Numbered from the stretch's first letter, positions 6,979 to 16,154 are shown. The stretch: DNA of 64,000 bases from Anaerolineales bacterium (GCA_016927315.1 JAFGMV010000009.1:1-64000); one strand, 5' to 3'. The notes: a model not told the origin generated them from the letters alone. Translations and numbers: made by a program.

Positions 6979-8946
6979 TTATGGGCACGCGATCCACTCG
7001 ATGGGTGTGCTCTCCGTTTCGCCCAGGCCATAACCAAAGGGGAACAATGGCGCCTGGCAGCCGGTGCGGTCTCCTGTGGTATGCATGTTGATGGGCAGCT
7101 GTTCGTCTGAACGCGGCCAGGTATATGGAAGGGCGCCGGTGAAGGGATAATCCCCAAACAGGACATCTGTGATCCCCGCTCCTTCCGTGCCGGGCAGCCA
7201 GGCGGCGACCCAGGCTTTCGCAAGGGGATATTGATCGGTGATGACCATCGGCCTGCCTGAGAGCAGGACCACTACCAGCGTCTCGACGTGCGCTCTTGTG
7301 TTCTGAATCGCCGCAATATCTTCCTGCTTGAGTTCCAGGGATTTGCGATCCCCCAGACCTTCCGCGTAGGGGGCTTCTCCAACAACGACAATACCGACCT
7401 CTGCCGCGCCCTGAAAGGTTCCAGCCCGGTTGTATTCCACAGTGGTCTCTGAGGAGACTGTTTTATTAATCGCCTCAAGGATACTGGTGCCGCCCCTGAT
7501 TTTGACGCCTTCATCCCCCTGCCATGTCAGGGTCCAGCCGCCGCACTGCATGCCGACACTGTCCGCACCACGGCCGGCGAGGTAGATCGCGCCGATATCC
7601 TTCCGGATGGGAAGGCTGTCCCCATCGTTTTTCAGCAGCACCAGCGACTCTCGTACAGCCTGCCTGGCGAGCTGGCGGTGCTGCTCCGAACCGACGATGT
7701 TCTTCAAACTTGCGTCGCCGTAGGGATTTTCGAACAATCCCAACGCTAGCTTTGCCCGCAGGATACGGCGAACCGCATCGTCGATCCGCCCTTGCGGGAT
7801 ATCGCCATTGAGGACGGCAGTTTTCGTGACCTTAATGAATCCTTTGTAGTCATAGGGGACCATATTCATATCCACGCCGGCATTGATGGCGGTAACGACG
7901 GCCGTGTAATAATCGTCGTCATCGATCTGGTCGATCCCGCCCCAGTCGGAGATAACGAAGCCCTGAAAACCGAGTTCTCCCTTGAGCACATCGGTAATCA
8001 AATACTTATGGGCGTGCATTTTGACGCCGTCCCAGCTGCTGAAGGAGGCCATCACACTGATCGCGCCAGCGTTAACCGCTGCCTGGTAGGGAGGCAGGAA
8101 TAGTTCCCGCACTGCGGCTTCGTCGTATGTCATATCTCCCTGGTCAAGCAGGTATCTAGTCCCCATCATCCTCTGGGTCGATGACCCAAAGTCGGTTCCG
8201 CCGTCGCCCAGGTAATGTTTGGCGGTTGTTCCTGCCCAGATGGTTTGGCCTGCGGTTGGCGTAAAGGCAGCAGGGAAATTTTGGAACCCTTCAATGTATG
8301 CCTGCCCGAGTTGGGTGACCAGCTCAGTATCTTCGCTGAAACCTTCGTAGGTGCGCCCCCAGCGGATATCCTGGGGTACGGCAATGGTCGGCGCAAAGTT
8401 CCAGAGGATTCCCGCCGCACGCATTTCTGCGGCTGCTGCCTGGCCGATGCGCCGTACCAGTTCGGGATCCCGTGCTGCACCCAGTCCAATGTTGTGCGGA
8501 AAGATGGCGGCGCCGTTCACGTGGGCAAATCCATGTACAGAATCGACCCCGAACAACAACGGGATGGAGAGTGGTGTTTTCAGGGCCTGGTCCTGGTACT
8601 TTTTCACCTGTACCTGCCACTCTTCGATCGTGTTGGTTGAGGAAAGGGAGCCGCCGCCCGAAAGGACTGAGCCGACAGAATATCTGGCAACATCCTTTGG
8701 CGGGATCCCAAAATGGTCGGCCTGAGTCATTTGACCGATTTTTTCATCCAGGCTCATACGCGCCAGTAAATCCTCCACGCGCACTTCGATGTGCTGCGCG
8801 GGATCCTTGTAAATTGGGCAGTCCTGTTCTTCCGCGCTTGCTGCGGAAGCCTCGACTGGCGGTGGAAGCGCCGGGCTGGTTAATTGGCAACCAGCCAGAA
8901 TGATCAGGCTGGAGATGATGAACATAAATATGGGTATTTTTTTCAT
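6979..8946 (-). CDS. Glycoside hydrolase family 3 lipoprotein (beta-glucosidase-like)
   Basis: The ATG at 8946 has a GGGAGA ribosome site and opens a lipoprotein signal (hydrophobic stretch, then LAGC with the lipidated Cys at residue 20), giving 655 residues anchored outside the membrane. The GH3 N-terminal barrel shows KIGQMTQ, FGVDSVHGFAH, the KH motif AKHYLGDGGT, and the nucleophile Asp334 in GFVISDWGG. The C-terminal GH3 domain begins near the SLVLLKNDG motif and ends with LFPFGYGL. Likely action is hydrolysis of beta-glucosides, beginning extracellularly. The conserved SDW context fits beta-glucosidase better than NagZ. It stands alone, without sugar transport genes nearby. Confidence 0.93.
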   Translation of the reverse strand: MKKIPIFMFIISSLIILAGCQLTSPALPPPVEASAASAEEQDCPIYKDPAQHIEVRVEDLLARMSLDEKIGQMTQADHFGIPPKDVARYSVGSVLSGGGSLSSTNTIEEWQVQVKKYQDQALKTPLSIPLLFGVDSVHGFAHVNGAAIFPHNIGLGAARDPELVRRIGQAAAAEMRAAGILWNFAPTIAVPQDIRWGRTYEGFSEDTELVTQLGQAYIEGFQNFPAAFTPTAGQTIWAGTTAKHYLGDGGTDFGSSTQRMMGTRYLLDQGDMTYDEAAVRELFLPPYQAAVNAGAISVMASFSSWDGVKMHAHKYLITDVLKGELGFQGFVISDWGGIDQIDDDDYYTAVVTAINAGVDMNMVPYDYKGFIKVTKTAVLNGDIPQGRIDDAVRRILRAKLALGLFENPYGDASLKNIVGSEQHRQLARQAVRESLVLLKNDGDSLPIRKDIGAIYLAGRGADSVGMQCGGWTLTWQGDEGVKIRGGTSILEAINKTVSSETTVEYNRAGTFQGAAEVGIVVVGEAPYAEGLGDRKSLELKQEDIAAIQNTRAHVETLVVVLLSGRPMVITDQYPLAKAWVAAWLPGTEGAGITDVLFGDYPFTGALPYTWPRSDEQLPINMHTTGDRTGCQAPLFPFGYGLGETESTPIEWIACP

Positions 8947-9014
8947 GATTCTCCCAATTTTTTGGATACGCTGCGTACTCTGGGCGAGTACTTTTGAATC
9001 CATTTTGGTTGCGT

Positions 9015-9896
9015 TTACACGATCTCCAGTCCCTTGTGCGGCCTGAAGAACAGCTGGGTGCACAGGATCACGGCAATATTGGACAGGTTCTCGGATGGCG
9101 TCCAGCCCAGGCTGTGGTTGGCGATCATGATTGCTACAAGGGCAGTCATGATCAAGAGGAAGGGCAGCGCTGAAATCTGGTCATCCCGGTACAGCTTTTT
9201 CATGATGGGCTGCGCATAGACACGGTTGCGAGGCAGCGCCATTGAGGAAGCGATCAGGAAGAAGCGGATCCCGAACAGGCAGTAGAGCAGGAAGAATGTA
9301 AACGTGGCGCCGAAGACGAAGGCTTCTGGCAGGCTGAAGTCTGTTTTTCCTGTGCCCTGCAGGAAACCGCTCCTCACCGCCAGGAAGACTGTGGCCGCCA
9401 GGTAGACCAGGTAGTAAAGCACTTTTTGGGTGGGCGATGGGGGAGTGCGCGGCAAGACCAATGCCCCGCTCAGCAGCAGGGTAGACACGATAACAAGGGC
9501 GATGGTGGCAGGTTGTATCAAATCGCCGCTGAGCAGCCAGTCGGCAGCAACCACCACAAGTACAGCAGCGATATTGAATTCGTTCAGGCGCGGCAGCAGC
9601 CGGCCTCCGACTGCACCGGCAGCCAGAATAAAGAGCATGGCTGCACCCATCAGGATATTGCTCAGGAAGCTGTTGATCGCGGCGGTGAGCGTATTCTTGC
9701 CTGCCCATTCTGAAAGACCAATCAGGATCAGACCTGAGATACTGGAAATCCCGCTGACCATAACCGTCCGGGATGGTCCGGGAGCCTTGATTTGGGATGT
9801 GTTTTGGTCTCCATATTTTTCGCTGGCGGCATCCCACAACCACAGCGCTTCAAGCCAGACTCCCAGGTAGACGGTCAGGGTAACCGACAGGCTCAT
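9015..9896 (-). CDS. Polytopic membrane protein of unknown function
   Basis: This 293-residue protein is strongly hydrophobic, with about seven or eight predicted membrane helices (residues about 48-66, 76-96, 104-118, 126-146, 158-178, 196-222, 240-262). Helix boundaries are judged by eye. No motif is recognised. Its start codon overlaps the stop of the upstream gene in an ATGA arrangement (9893-9896), so the two are translationally coupled and probably function together. The GH3 gene follows on the same strand after 68 bases. Confidence 0.7.
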   Translation of the reverse strand: MSLSVTLTVYLGVWLEALWLWDAASEKYGDQNTSQIKAPGPSRTVMVSGISSISGLILIGLSEWAGKNTLTAAINSFLSNILMGAAMLFILAAGAVGGRLLPRLNEFNIAAVLVVVAADWLLSGDLIQPATIALVIVSTLLLSGALVLPRTPPSPTQKVLYYLVYLAATVFLAVRSGFLQGTGKTDFSLPEAFVFGATFTFFLLYCLFGIRFFLIASSMALPRNRVYAQPIMKKLYRDDQISALPFLLIMTALVAIMIANHSLGWTPSENLSNIAVILCTQLFFRPHKGLEIV

Positions 9897-10459
9897 TCCG
9901 TGTCCCTCACAGATTTGATCTTACTGGCAGGATAATGGAACACATCCTCGACCAGCGCGAATAACATAACCTCCGGATACAGGATCAGGTTCACCCAGCA
10001 AACCAGCGCAATACCTCCCATCTCGTAATAGTACCCTCGGTAGTCCAGGAACTCTTGATAGTTCCCGGCCAGTACGCTTTCAGAGGCATACAGCTGGTTC
10101 GCATACCGTACGATCACCTGATCACCAGTCGTGAGAGTCTTCGATTCTTGAACTGACGCCTCTGGATAGTAGCGCCAGTCCAGCTTCTCGAAACGCTCGC
10201 GCCCTGACTGATCGCTGAACTGTACATAGCAATAACGATCCTCGGGATAGCAGGAAGAAATGACGGCCGTGGCCGTTAATGGAACTTCATCCAGGGCTAT
10301 GATCATACGTTGGTGTGAGCCATAATCATCGAAGAACATGATAATTGCCACGATCAGCATCAAGAGGGCCATGGGGGAGATGGCCATCAGCAGGAGGGAT
10401 ACGAACTTTTTGGTGAATAAGATGGCTTTCAGGATTGAGTCTTTGAGATTCGCTGCCAT
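9893..10459 (-). CDS. Membrane protein with central soluble domain (DUF3592-like layout)
   Basis: The ATG at 10459 (188 residues, MAANLKDSILKA) is chosen because an AGGA site lies upstream and the hydrophobic N-terminus follows; the longer frame has no coding character. Two membrane segments (about residues 20-42 and 150-172) flank a roughly 100-residue extracytoplasmic region. That region is rich in Tyr and Asp and contains GDQVIVRYANQ. The layout of two helices around a loop with a GDxVxVxY motif recalls DUF3592 proteins, but this is tentative. It is translationally coupled to the polytopic membrane protein downstream. Confidence 0.6.
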   Translation of the reverse strand: MAANLKDSILKAILFTKKFVSLLLMAISPMALLMLIVAIIMFFDDYGSHQRMIIALDEVPLTATAVISSCYPEDRYCYVQFSDQSGRERFEKLDWRYYPEASVQESKTLTTGDQVIVRYANQLYASESVLAGNYQEFLDYRGYYYEMGGIALVCWVNLILYPEVMLFALVEDVFHYPASKIKSVRDTE

Positions 10460-10712
10460 TGGATCAGAGTTCCTGCAAGATGGGTGTTTGGGAATTATAC
10501 TCTGCGGTCGGCATGAGAAGGTAGGCTGTATGGACAGGCATTGGCTAATGATAGGCAGGGGGAGCCTGTGCGCCGATGAAGTCCAGGCGCTCGCTTCACA
10601 GCCATCCTGGCGGTGGTCTTTGTGGTGGATATTCCAGTTGGCTGTACCGCCAACCGGTGCGCCTGGCAGGTCCGTGGTCAACATCGCAAACGGGGCGCCT
10701 GGTACGGGGACG

Positions 10713-10747
10713 AATAAAAAAATCCCCGGGTGAGTTTAACCCGGGGA
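10713..10747 (-). terminator. Terminator of the V4R gene
   Basis: CCCCGGG (10724-10730) pairs with CCCGGGG (10740-10746). On the minus strand the stem is followed by a run of seven Ts, 25 bases after the V4R stop codon. The rest of the 311-base gap 10460-10771 shows nothing else that I can support. Confidence 0.85.
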
Positions 10748-10771
10748 ATAGTTTTCATGGAAAGTCTCTGG

Positions 10772-11452
10772 TTACTCAGCCAGGACAGCCTCGACGGTCA
10801 GGTCCTGGTTGCTTTCGATCAGTTTCATAGCGTTTTCGGCTGCCTGGAGGATTTTCTTGCGATGGGTCATCAGGAACAGGTCCAGGCCTTCCCCCTTGGC
10901 GGAACAAAACAGTTCCCTGGTTTCCAGGGGGATGCCGAAGGATTCTTCACACCAACCGGTCAGGTACCCGGCAGTGATGTGGCAGATCGCCTTTTTCGGT
11001 TTTTCTCCTTCTGCGATAAAGCCTTCGGCTTCAAAGGACTGCTGGTTGGCAAATACCAGCAGGAAGGTTTCGTCAGCGACCAGATTGGTTGGGTAGAGCA
11101 GGTTTACAAAAGCCCAACCTGAATAGGAAAAGTAGGTTGGGCCGAAGCCGAATTTTTCCATGGGGTCTGTCAGTTTAAAACGATCGAAAAATTTTCGGGC
11201 TTCTGTGCTGCCAACTGCCCGGCCAAAGGAATATAAAAGCTGGTCAGAGCCGCGGTCGCCGTAGATTTCAGTCAGGACATTGCGCAGTACCAGTGAGAGG
11301 GAATCGGTCCGGGCCAGGACAAAGCGGTCTTTACCAATCAATACGCGTCCCTGGGATGGGATCGATTCCAGGGTCTCAAAGTAGCTTTTTACAGAATCGC
11401 TGGCTTTTTCGAAAACTTCGAGCATTTCTGGAGGAACTTCTGCAGCTCTCAT
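10772..11452 (-). CDS. V4R (4-vinyl reductase) domain protein
   Basis: The ATG at 11452 follows an AGGAGAG site and gives 226 residues. The first 50 residues are helical. The rest matches the V4R small-molecule-binding fold. Features are an early helix-rich section with YGDRGSDQLLYSFGRAVG, a central YSGWAFVNLL, and the closing CHITAGYLTGWCEESFG with a Cys-containing tail (ELFCSAKG). V4R domains bind small hydrophobic ligands or metals in regulators (XylR-like) and in bacteriochlorophyll synthesis proteins. Here it is stand-alone, with no DNA-binding or ATPase domain, so a ligand-binding or sensory role is inferred. Confidence 0.8.
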   Translation of the reverse strand: MRAAEVPPEMLEVFEKASDSVKSYFETLESIPSQGRVLIGKDRFVLARTDSLSLVLRNVLTEIYGDRGSDQLLYSFGRAVGSTEARKFFDRFKLTDPMEKFGFGPTYFSYSGWAFVNLLYPTNLVADETFLLVFANQQSFEAEGFIAEGEKPKKAICHITAGYLTGWCEESFGIPLETRELFCSAKGEGLDLFLMTHRKKILQAAENAMKLIESNQDLTVEAVLAE

Positions 11453-11645
11453 GGCACTCTCCTGGCAAAGATCGTTCAACCGTATTATGTTCTGACTTAA
11501 TCATAACATGAGTTGTGTTCAAACGACAAAATGACTCGCAAATTCAATGTTTTGGTTAGTCTGCCAAATAAGACCTGCCTGAAAAAAGACCTTGCAGTGA
11601 CCTGGAGCATGATTGTATTCCCGGTCTTCCCCACCGTGAGCGTTC

Positions 11646-12479
11646 CTACCGCTGCTTGTTTGAAAATGTCAGATGCAGGCCCTGGGCGCATTGGCCGGAT
11701 TTGAAAACAATCGATTCATAATAACTGATCCGGAAGGCTGTGTTGATCAGCGCTTTAAGGAGGTTGGATGCCAGGGAAGGATGGTCTTCCTGCAGGTCTT
11801 TGGCTGCATGGGCTGATAAGAGCTTCCCCCGGACGAGGTCAAAATCCTGCAGCAGGTAATAAACGAAATCGATGAATTGACCGATCCAATAGGTGCTGTA
11901 AGATTTCTGTATAATTTCGAAACCGTGCGCTGCAACGACAGCCTGTACCCCTTTTTTGGTGAAGCGCTGTACATGGCCGGCATGTCTTTTGGTCAGGTCG
12001 TGACCGATCTTTAACTTGTAGAGCAGCCAGTACAAGGTAAAGGGCTCGCCCTCGCAGGGCACATACATATGCAGCCGGGCTCCGTTTTTTGCTACCCTTT
12101 GCAGTTCGCCCAGGAATTGGTCGGTGTCCTCGACGTGTTCAAGGATATCGAACAGCAAGACAATATCGAACTGGTCTGCTTCATACGGCAGGGATACGGC
12201 GTCGGCCATCCGGTAGTGGATGCCATCCTGATAAGCTTTGGCCATACGGATCGAGGTCTCGTCCAGGTCGCAGCCATGGTACTCCAATTGAGGCAGCTGC
12301 CTGCGCAGGGAACGCAGGAACCGGCCGGCGCCACAGCCCACTTCCAACACCCTGCCCTCCGTTTGGGCGTGGTTGGCTTTGATACTCTTTAGACAGGTAT
12401 TCAGCTTGAGTGAGGCCAGGTCTTTGTTCTGTGGATCGATGATCCCCTGGCCCCAGATATGTTTATATTCGTCAGTCAT
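11646..12479 (-). CDS. Class I SAM-dependent methyltransferase
   Basis: A 277-residue methyltransferase with motif I RVLEVGCGAGRFLRSLRR (about residues 43-60), acidic loop YHGCDLDETSI, and motif IV FDIVLLFDILEHVEDTDQFL. This is the Methyltransf_11/UbiG-like type. The C-terminal 110 residues contain a hydrophobic, Tyr-rich region (YWIGQFIDFVYYLLQDF) that may sit at a membrane, as in enzymes acting on lipid-linked sugars or quinones; this is an inference. No neighbours suggest the substrate. Confidence 0.85.
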   Translation of the reverse strand: MTDEYKHIWGQGIIDPQNKDLASLKLNTCLKSIKANHAQTEGRVLEVGCGAGRFLRSLRRQLPQLEYHGCDLDETSIRMAKAYQDGIHYRMADAVSLPYEADQFDIVLLFDILEHVEDTDQFLGELQRVAKNGARLHMYVPCEGEPFTLYWLLYKLKIGHDLTKRHAGHVQRFTKKGVQAVVAAHGFEIIQKSYSTYWIGQFIDFVYYLLQDFDLVRGKLLSAHAAKDLQEDHPSLASNLLKALINTAFRISYYESIVFKSGQCAQGLHLTFSNKQR

Positions 12480-12557
12480 GCAATCGCTCTCGTTACGTTG
12501 TCCTGCCGGGAGACCCGCACTGCTGGAAAATCATAGGACCAAAATGCAGCCCGGGAT

Positions 12558-12599
12558 TACTGCTTCTTGCATAAATATCTAAACCTGGATCCAATAAAG
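12558..12599 (+). repeat. 42-bp scar repeat, copy 1
   Basis: Bases 12558-12584 match 16113-16139 exactly (27 bases). Bases 12585-12599 match 16140-16154 apart from three changes. The second copy abuts the truncated IS110 transposase. The flanks differ, so this is a dispersed piece of a decayed element. Confidence 0.85.
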
Positions 12600-12756
12600 C
12601 ATCTTCAAAAACAAGAATTTCAGTTCAGATATTTTCGCAGCACTCTGTAGTAGAGATCAAGTTTACCATGTGCTGCCGGTTTCCTCACAGAGGCAGGTAA
12701 GTTGTTGTTTGCGCAGAGTAATCCCGCAGGGTTTCTGTCAGACCCTCCGGCGGGCA

Positions 12757-12779
12757 GAGCGACCTTCGGGACGCCGCTC
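12757..12779 (-). repeat. Dispersed mini-palindrome, copy 1
   Basis: On the minus strand GAGCG and CGCTC flank a core reading TCCCGAAGGT. The same core flanked by GAGCAGC-type arms recurs at 21888 and 35774, always between genes. Confidence 0.55.
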
Positions 12780-13099
12780 TGAGGATGGTGAGGTTGTGGC
12801 TTTTTCAAAAAGGGGAAATGATAGTCATGAAAAGTACGAAAAAGGGGATTGCACGAATTTCCATTTTTCGTGTAATTCGTTAAGTAGTGATATCCCTGGT
12901 CGTTTTTATGCCTGCCGCCAATCTTTGCCTGAAAAACCGAGGCAGAAAGGATAAAGACCGGATAGACCGGCATACCGGCGTTCACCGGGCTGGCCCCATC
13001 GGTCAGGCTGGAGGGGTTGTGCGCCGTACCGGGGTTGATCGAAAGACGGCAATTTGAAGCCATATCGCAGCCTGGATTTGTGATACACTTTTGCCCGTT

Positions 13100-13777
13100 A
13101 TGATCACCATTGATCGACTGGTACGCTCACGCCGTAAAACGATCGCCCTGATTGTGGAACGGGACGGTTCCCTGACGGTGCGCACTCCCCTGCGGGTTCC
13201 GGACCCTTTGGTCAGGGAGTTTGTCGAAAGCAAGGCTGCCTGGATCCGAAGGCAGCAGGTCCGGGCTGCGCAGGCTGTGCGGGCTGCTGCCCGGCAGTTC
13301 CGTGATGGGGAGCTATTTCTGTATCTTGGCGCACAGTACCCGCTCAGGATCGTGGGGCGAACGCGCCCGGCGCTTGAACTGGTGGATGGAGAGTTTTTGT
13401 TACCGGCCTCTGAAAGCGGGAAAGCTGAAGTTGTATTTGTGCGCTGGTATAAAGACAGGGCGCGGGAGGTCTTTACGCAGCGGGTGGATCACTATGCCAG
13501 ACAGTACGAATTGAATGTTCAGAAGCTGCGCATCTCTTCCGCTCGCACCCGTTGGGGTTCCTGCAGTACGAAAGGAACGCTCAGTTTTACCTGGCGCCTG
13601 GTCATGGCGCCACAGGAAATTGTCGATTATGTCGTTGTTCATGAACTGGTGCATCTGGAGATCAAAAACCACTCCGGGAAATTCTGGTCTGCGGTTGGGC
13701 GCCTGATGCCGGATTATCAACAGCGCCGCGCCTGGTTGAAAAACAACGGTCACCTGCTCTCGCTGGGGGAGGCCTGA
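13100..13777 (+). CDS. YgjP-type (DUF45, M48-like) metallopeptidase
   Basis: The protein has 225 residues from the ATG at 13100. The metal-binding HELVH is seen in VVVHELVHLEIKNHSGKFW, with a third histidine downstream in the same motif as usual for this family. Upstream, RISSARTRWGSCSTKGTLSFTWRL is the family's hallmark RWGSC.....I.FNWRL segment. No signal peptide is present, so it is cytoplasmic. YgjP/DUF45 proteins are found beside restriction systems in some genomes, but no such genes occur here. The physiological substrate is unknown. The ribosome site is weak. Confidence 0.9.
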   Translation: MITIDRLVRSRRKTIALIVERDGSLTVRTPLRVPDPLVREFVESKAAWIRRQQVRAAQAVRAAARQFRDGELFLYLGAQYPLRIVGRTRPALELVDGEFLLPASESGKAEVVFVRWYKDRAREVFTQRVDHYARQYELNVQKLRISSARTRWGSCSTKGTLSFTWRLVMAPQEIVDYVVVHELVHLEIKNHSGKFWSAVGRLMPDYQQRRAWLKNNGHLLSLGEA

Positions 13778-13937
13778 GACCCTTCCCGGGCGGGGTCTTC
13801 CACCGTGGAAATGCCCTGCTGGTGGGGCAGCGTCGACCGGTATCGTCGTTTGTCTGGTGCAACCTTTTTTGATCGCCTGCGTATATAGAGTGTAGCCTTT
13901 TTGGGGCTTGATTTGCATTTCAGCAAGGAGAATTGTG

Positions 13938-15449
13938 ATGAATGAAAACAAGAATCGCAGCACGCTGGTCATCGGTGGGCTGCTGATCGCAGTCGGGGTT
14001 TTGATCTTCGCCGGTCAGCTGGTTGGCAGGCTGGGCGTTCCACAGGTCTGGCCGCTCTTTGTGTTCGGGGTTGGGGTGTCCTTCCTGCTTGCGGCTGTAT
14101 TGGGCAGGGGAGGCTACAGTGCCCTGGCCATTCCCGGTTCGATTGTCGCCGTCATTGGCCTGATCCTCTGGCTGCAGAGCGCTTTCAATTGGTGGCATTC
14201 GTGGACATATGCCTGGGGGCTGATCGTCTTTGGGGTCGGCCTGGGAATCCTGCTCCATGGCGTGATCGGGGGGCAGCCAGAGGCCAGGCGCAGTGGTTGG
14301 AAGGTCATGCGCACCGGCCTGGCCCTGTTCCTGGTTTTTGGGTCGATTTTTGAGTTTATCTTTTCTGTGGTAGGCCTGTCCTCCGGCAGTCCACTGGTCT
14401 GGGCGATCCTGCTGGTCGTTGCTGGTGTGTTTATCCTGATCAGCCGTCTGGCGGTGCTCCTGATCGCCTCCGAGGATATCGATGAGGACGACCGTGACCT
14501 TTTCTGGCCGCTCCTGTTGATCGGTGTTGGAACAATTGCAATCCTGACCTACTATGAATACCTGCCCTCCGGTCGTTTCTTTATGCTGCTGAGCCTGTGG
14601 CCGGTCCTGCTGATTGCTGCCGGTATCCAGGTTATTTTTGGGAAGCGCCGTGTCTGGATCAGCGCGCTGCTGGGCGTGCTGGTCGTGGCGGTACTGTTTG
14701 GAGCGGTCCTGTATGGGGAGCAGTGGGGTCTGACCCCTGCCCTGCCTGCCTGGACCATCGACCGGGAAGGCGAGTTCCATTTTGGCCCGTGGAAGACTGT
14801 CCGCGGCTCGGGGAATCTAAAGGAAGTCGAGCGCCAGGTCGGTGGTTTCGATGAGATCAACCTGGACTTTTACGGCGACCTGGAGATCGTCCAGGGTGAG
14901 CAGGAGGGGATCCTCATCACGGCAGATGAAAACCTGCTGGCGTACATTACCACCGAGGTGCACGGAGATCGGCTGGTGATCGCGACCAGACCGGGTTTCA
15001 ATCCCAGGCCGCTGGGTGAGGTCAGCTATGTGGTGACCGTTAAAAACCTCAAGAAAGTGGAGCTCTCCGGCGCCGGATCGGTCTTTATCGATGGATTGAC
15101 CGCGGAAGAATTGGAATTTGATTCTTCCGGGTTTGGGAAATTCTACCTGGATGACCTGCAGGCAGAGAAGCTGGTAGTGGAGATCAGCGGTTCTGGCTCG
15201 GCCCGGGTGAGCGGGGAAGTGGACCGGCTTGAGGTCGAGATCAACGGCGCCGGCAGCTTTGACGGCGGTGAGCTGCAGTCTCGTCAGGCGGAAGTGGGTA
15301 TCTCGGGCGCCGGCGGGGCTACCGTCTGGGTCACTGAAGACCTGGACACGGATATATCCGGTGTTGGCGGCGTGAAATATTACGGTGAACCGGCCGTCAG
15401 CCAGCGCAGCAGCGGCCTGGGCAGGGTCGAACGGCTGGGCGAGAAGTAA
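13938..15449 (+). CDS. Multi-pass membrane protein fused to DUF2807 adhesin-head domain
   Basis: The ATG at 13938 has AAGGAG ten bases upstream (503 residues). Residues 1-260 contain about eight or nine membrane helices, including two tandem LiaF-like four-helix segments. Residues about 285-500 form a DUF2807 beta-helix ('GIN' head) with repeated short motifs VELSGAGS, VEISGSGSA, VEINGAGSF and VGISGAGG. The last part would be extracytoplasmic. Both halves have paralogues at 60.2-61.8 kb as two separate genes (60248 and 60902); the membrane part there shares ALAIPGSI and an ARQSG-like segment. DUF2807 proteins are poorly characterised; envelope stress or adhesion roles are proposed. It appears monocistronic. 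Confidence 0.88.
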   Translation: MNENKNRSTLVIGGLLIAVGVLIFAGQLVGRLGVPQVWPLFVFGVGVSFLLAAVLGRGGYSALAIPGSIVAVIGLILWLQSAFNWWHSWTYAWGLIVFGVGLGILLHGVIGGQPEARRSGWKVMRTGLALFLVFGSIFEFIFSVVGLSSGSPLVWAILLVVAGVFILISRLAVLLIASEDIDEDDRDLFWPLLLIGVGTIAILTYYEYLPSGRFFMLLSLWPVLLIAAGIQVIFGKRRVWISALLGVLVVAVLFGAVLYGEQWGLTPALPAWTIDREGEFHFGPWKTVRGSGNLKEVERQVGGFDEINLDFYGDLEIVQGEQEGILITADENLLAYITTEVHGDRLVIATRPGFNPRPLGEVSYVVTVKNLKKVELSGAGSVFIDGLTAEELEFDSSGFGKFYLDDLQAEKLVVEISGSGSARVSGEVDRLEVEINGAGSFDGGELQSRQAEVGISGAGGATVWVTEDLDTDISGVGGVKYYGEPAVSQRSSGLGRVERLGEK

Positions 15450-15516
15450 TAGAAAGCTTCGTATAACTGGCAGGGGCGGAGTGCAATTATCCGCTGCAAG
15501 ACGGGAATAAATTTAA

Positions 15517-15639
15517 CCGGCGGGTGGATTTTAACCACCCGCCGTTCGATTTAATCCACCGGCGGGCGGATTAAATCGAGCCGCCGCCGCTTTTCAATTT
15601 ACCGCCGTAAAATTAAAATTTACCGCCGTAAATTGAAAA
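15517..15639. repeat. Three consecutive long hairpins
   Basis: Three perfect inverted repeats follow one another. They are a 10-bp GC stem (15518-15527 with 15535-15544), an 11-bp stem (15547-15557 with 15568-15578), and a 12-bp AT stem (15591-15602 with 15628-15639). The third encloses a direct repeat of TTTACCGCCGTAAA. All three contain a CCGCC or GGCGG core. The first could terminate the DUF2807 gene (stop at 15449), but it lacks a T run. The array may be a composite mobile-element end or a structured RNA. Confidence 0.75.
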
Positions 15640-15694
15640 ACAATACCGACTCGTTTGGGAGAAAGCCCGATCTATTTCGAAACCGCTGCGGAGA

Positions 15695-16109
15695 GATCGC
15701 CGCCAGCGAAAGGAATACGGCTTTGAGTTGCTATGAAGCTGGGCGAGATGGCTTTTGGATCCACTGCTGCCTTGAACGAGCTGGTTATCATAATTTGGTT
15801 GTTGGTTCTTCCAGTAACAAGGTCAGTCGCCGCGCTCGCCGAAGAAAAACAGATACTCTGGATGTTAACAAGTTGTTGGCTATGTTGATCCGTTACCACA
15901 GTGGCGAACTAAAGCTATGGCAAGTGGTCCATGTACCCAGTGAAGAGATCGAAGAAGCCCGTCACCTACACCGAGAACTCATGACCTTGAAATCGGAACG
16001 CACCCGGCATAACAACCGGATCAAAGGCTTACTCATCACACAAGGCATCCCGATCTCGGTTAACTCTGATTTTAGAGATCGATTGGAAAGTGTCCGTCGT
16101 TGGGACGGT
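15695..16109 (+). pseudogene. IS110-family transposase remnant
   Basis: The frame matches the N-terminal DEDD part of IS110 transposases, with CYEAGRDGFWIH, RRARRRKTDTLDVNKLLAML and HLHRELMTLKSERTRHNNRI. The first catalytic Asp region and start are missing, and homology stops abruptly after RRWDG near 16109. The serine-containing C-terminal domain is absent. A normal protein has about 340 residues or more; about 138 remain. The frame continues without homology to 16226 through the scar repeat. The element is inactive. Confidence 0.85.
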
Positions 16110-16112
16110 TAC

Positions 16113-16154
16113 TACTGCTTCTTGCATAAATATCTAAACTTTGATCCAATAAAG
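16113..16154 (+). repeat. 42-bp scar repeat, copy 2
   Basis: This nearly identical partner of 12558-12599 begins three bases after IS110 homology ends. It therefore marks the right edge of the remnant. The remaining gap to 16418 (about 265 bases) contains nothing that I can assign. Confidence 0.85.

Larger units (their letters stand above)
12480..13099. other. 620-base intergenic region with repeat fragments
   Basis: No frame here has convincing coding character; a 147-codon minus-strand frame lacks a ribosome site and domain features. The region holds one copy of the 42-bp scar shared with 16.1 kb (12558-12599) and one copy of the dispersed mini-palindrome (12757-12779). Nothing else is supported. 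Confidence 0.6.

Noticed and set aside
12620-13063. 147-codon minus-strand frame in the 12.5-13.1 kb gap
   Set aside because: No ribosome site, no domain, and Asn/Pro/His-rich composition unlike neighbouring genes; it also crosses the mini-palindrome.
13100-13777. YgjP-type metallopeptidase as part of a restriction system
   Set aside because: No restriction, methylation or helicase genes adjoin it; the nearest are a methyltransferase and a membrane protein.
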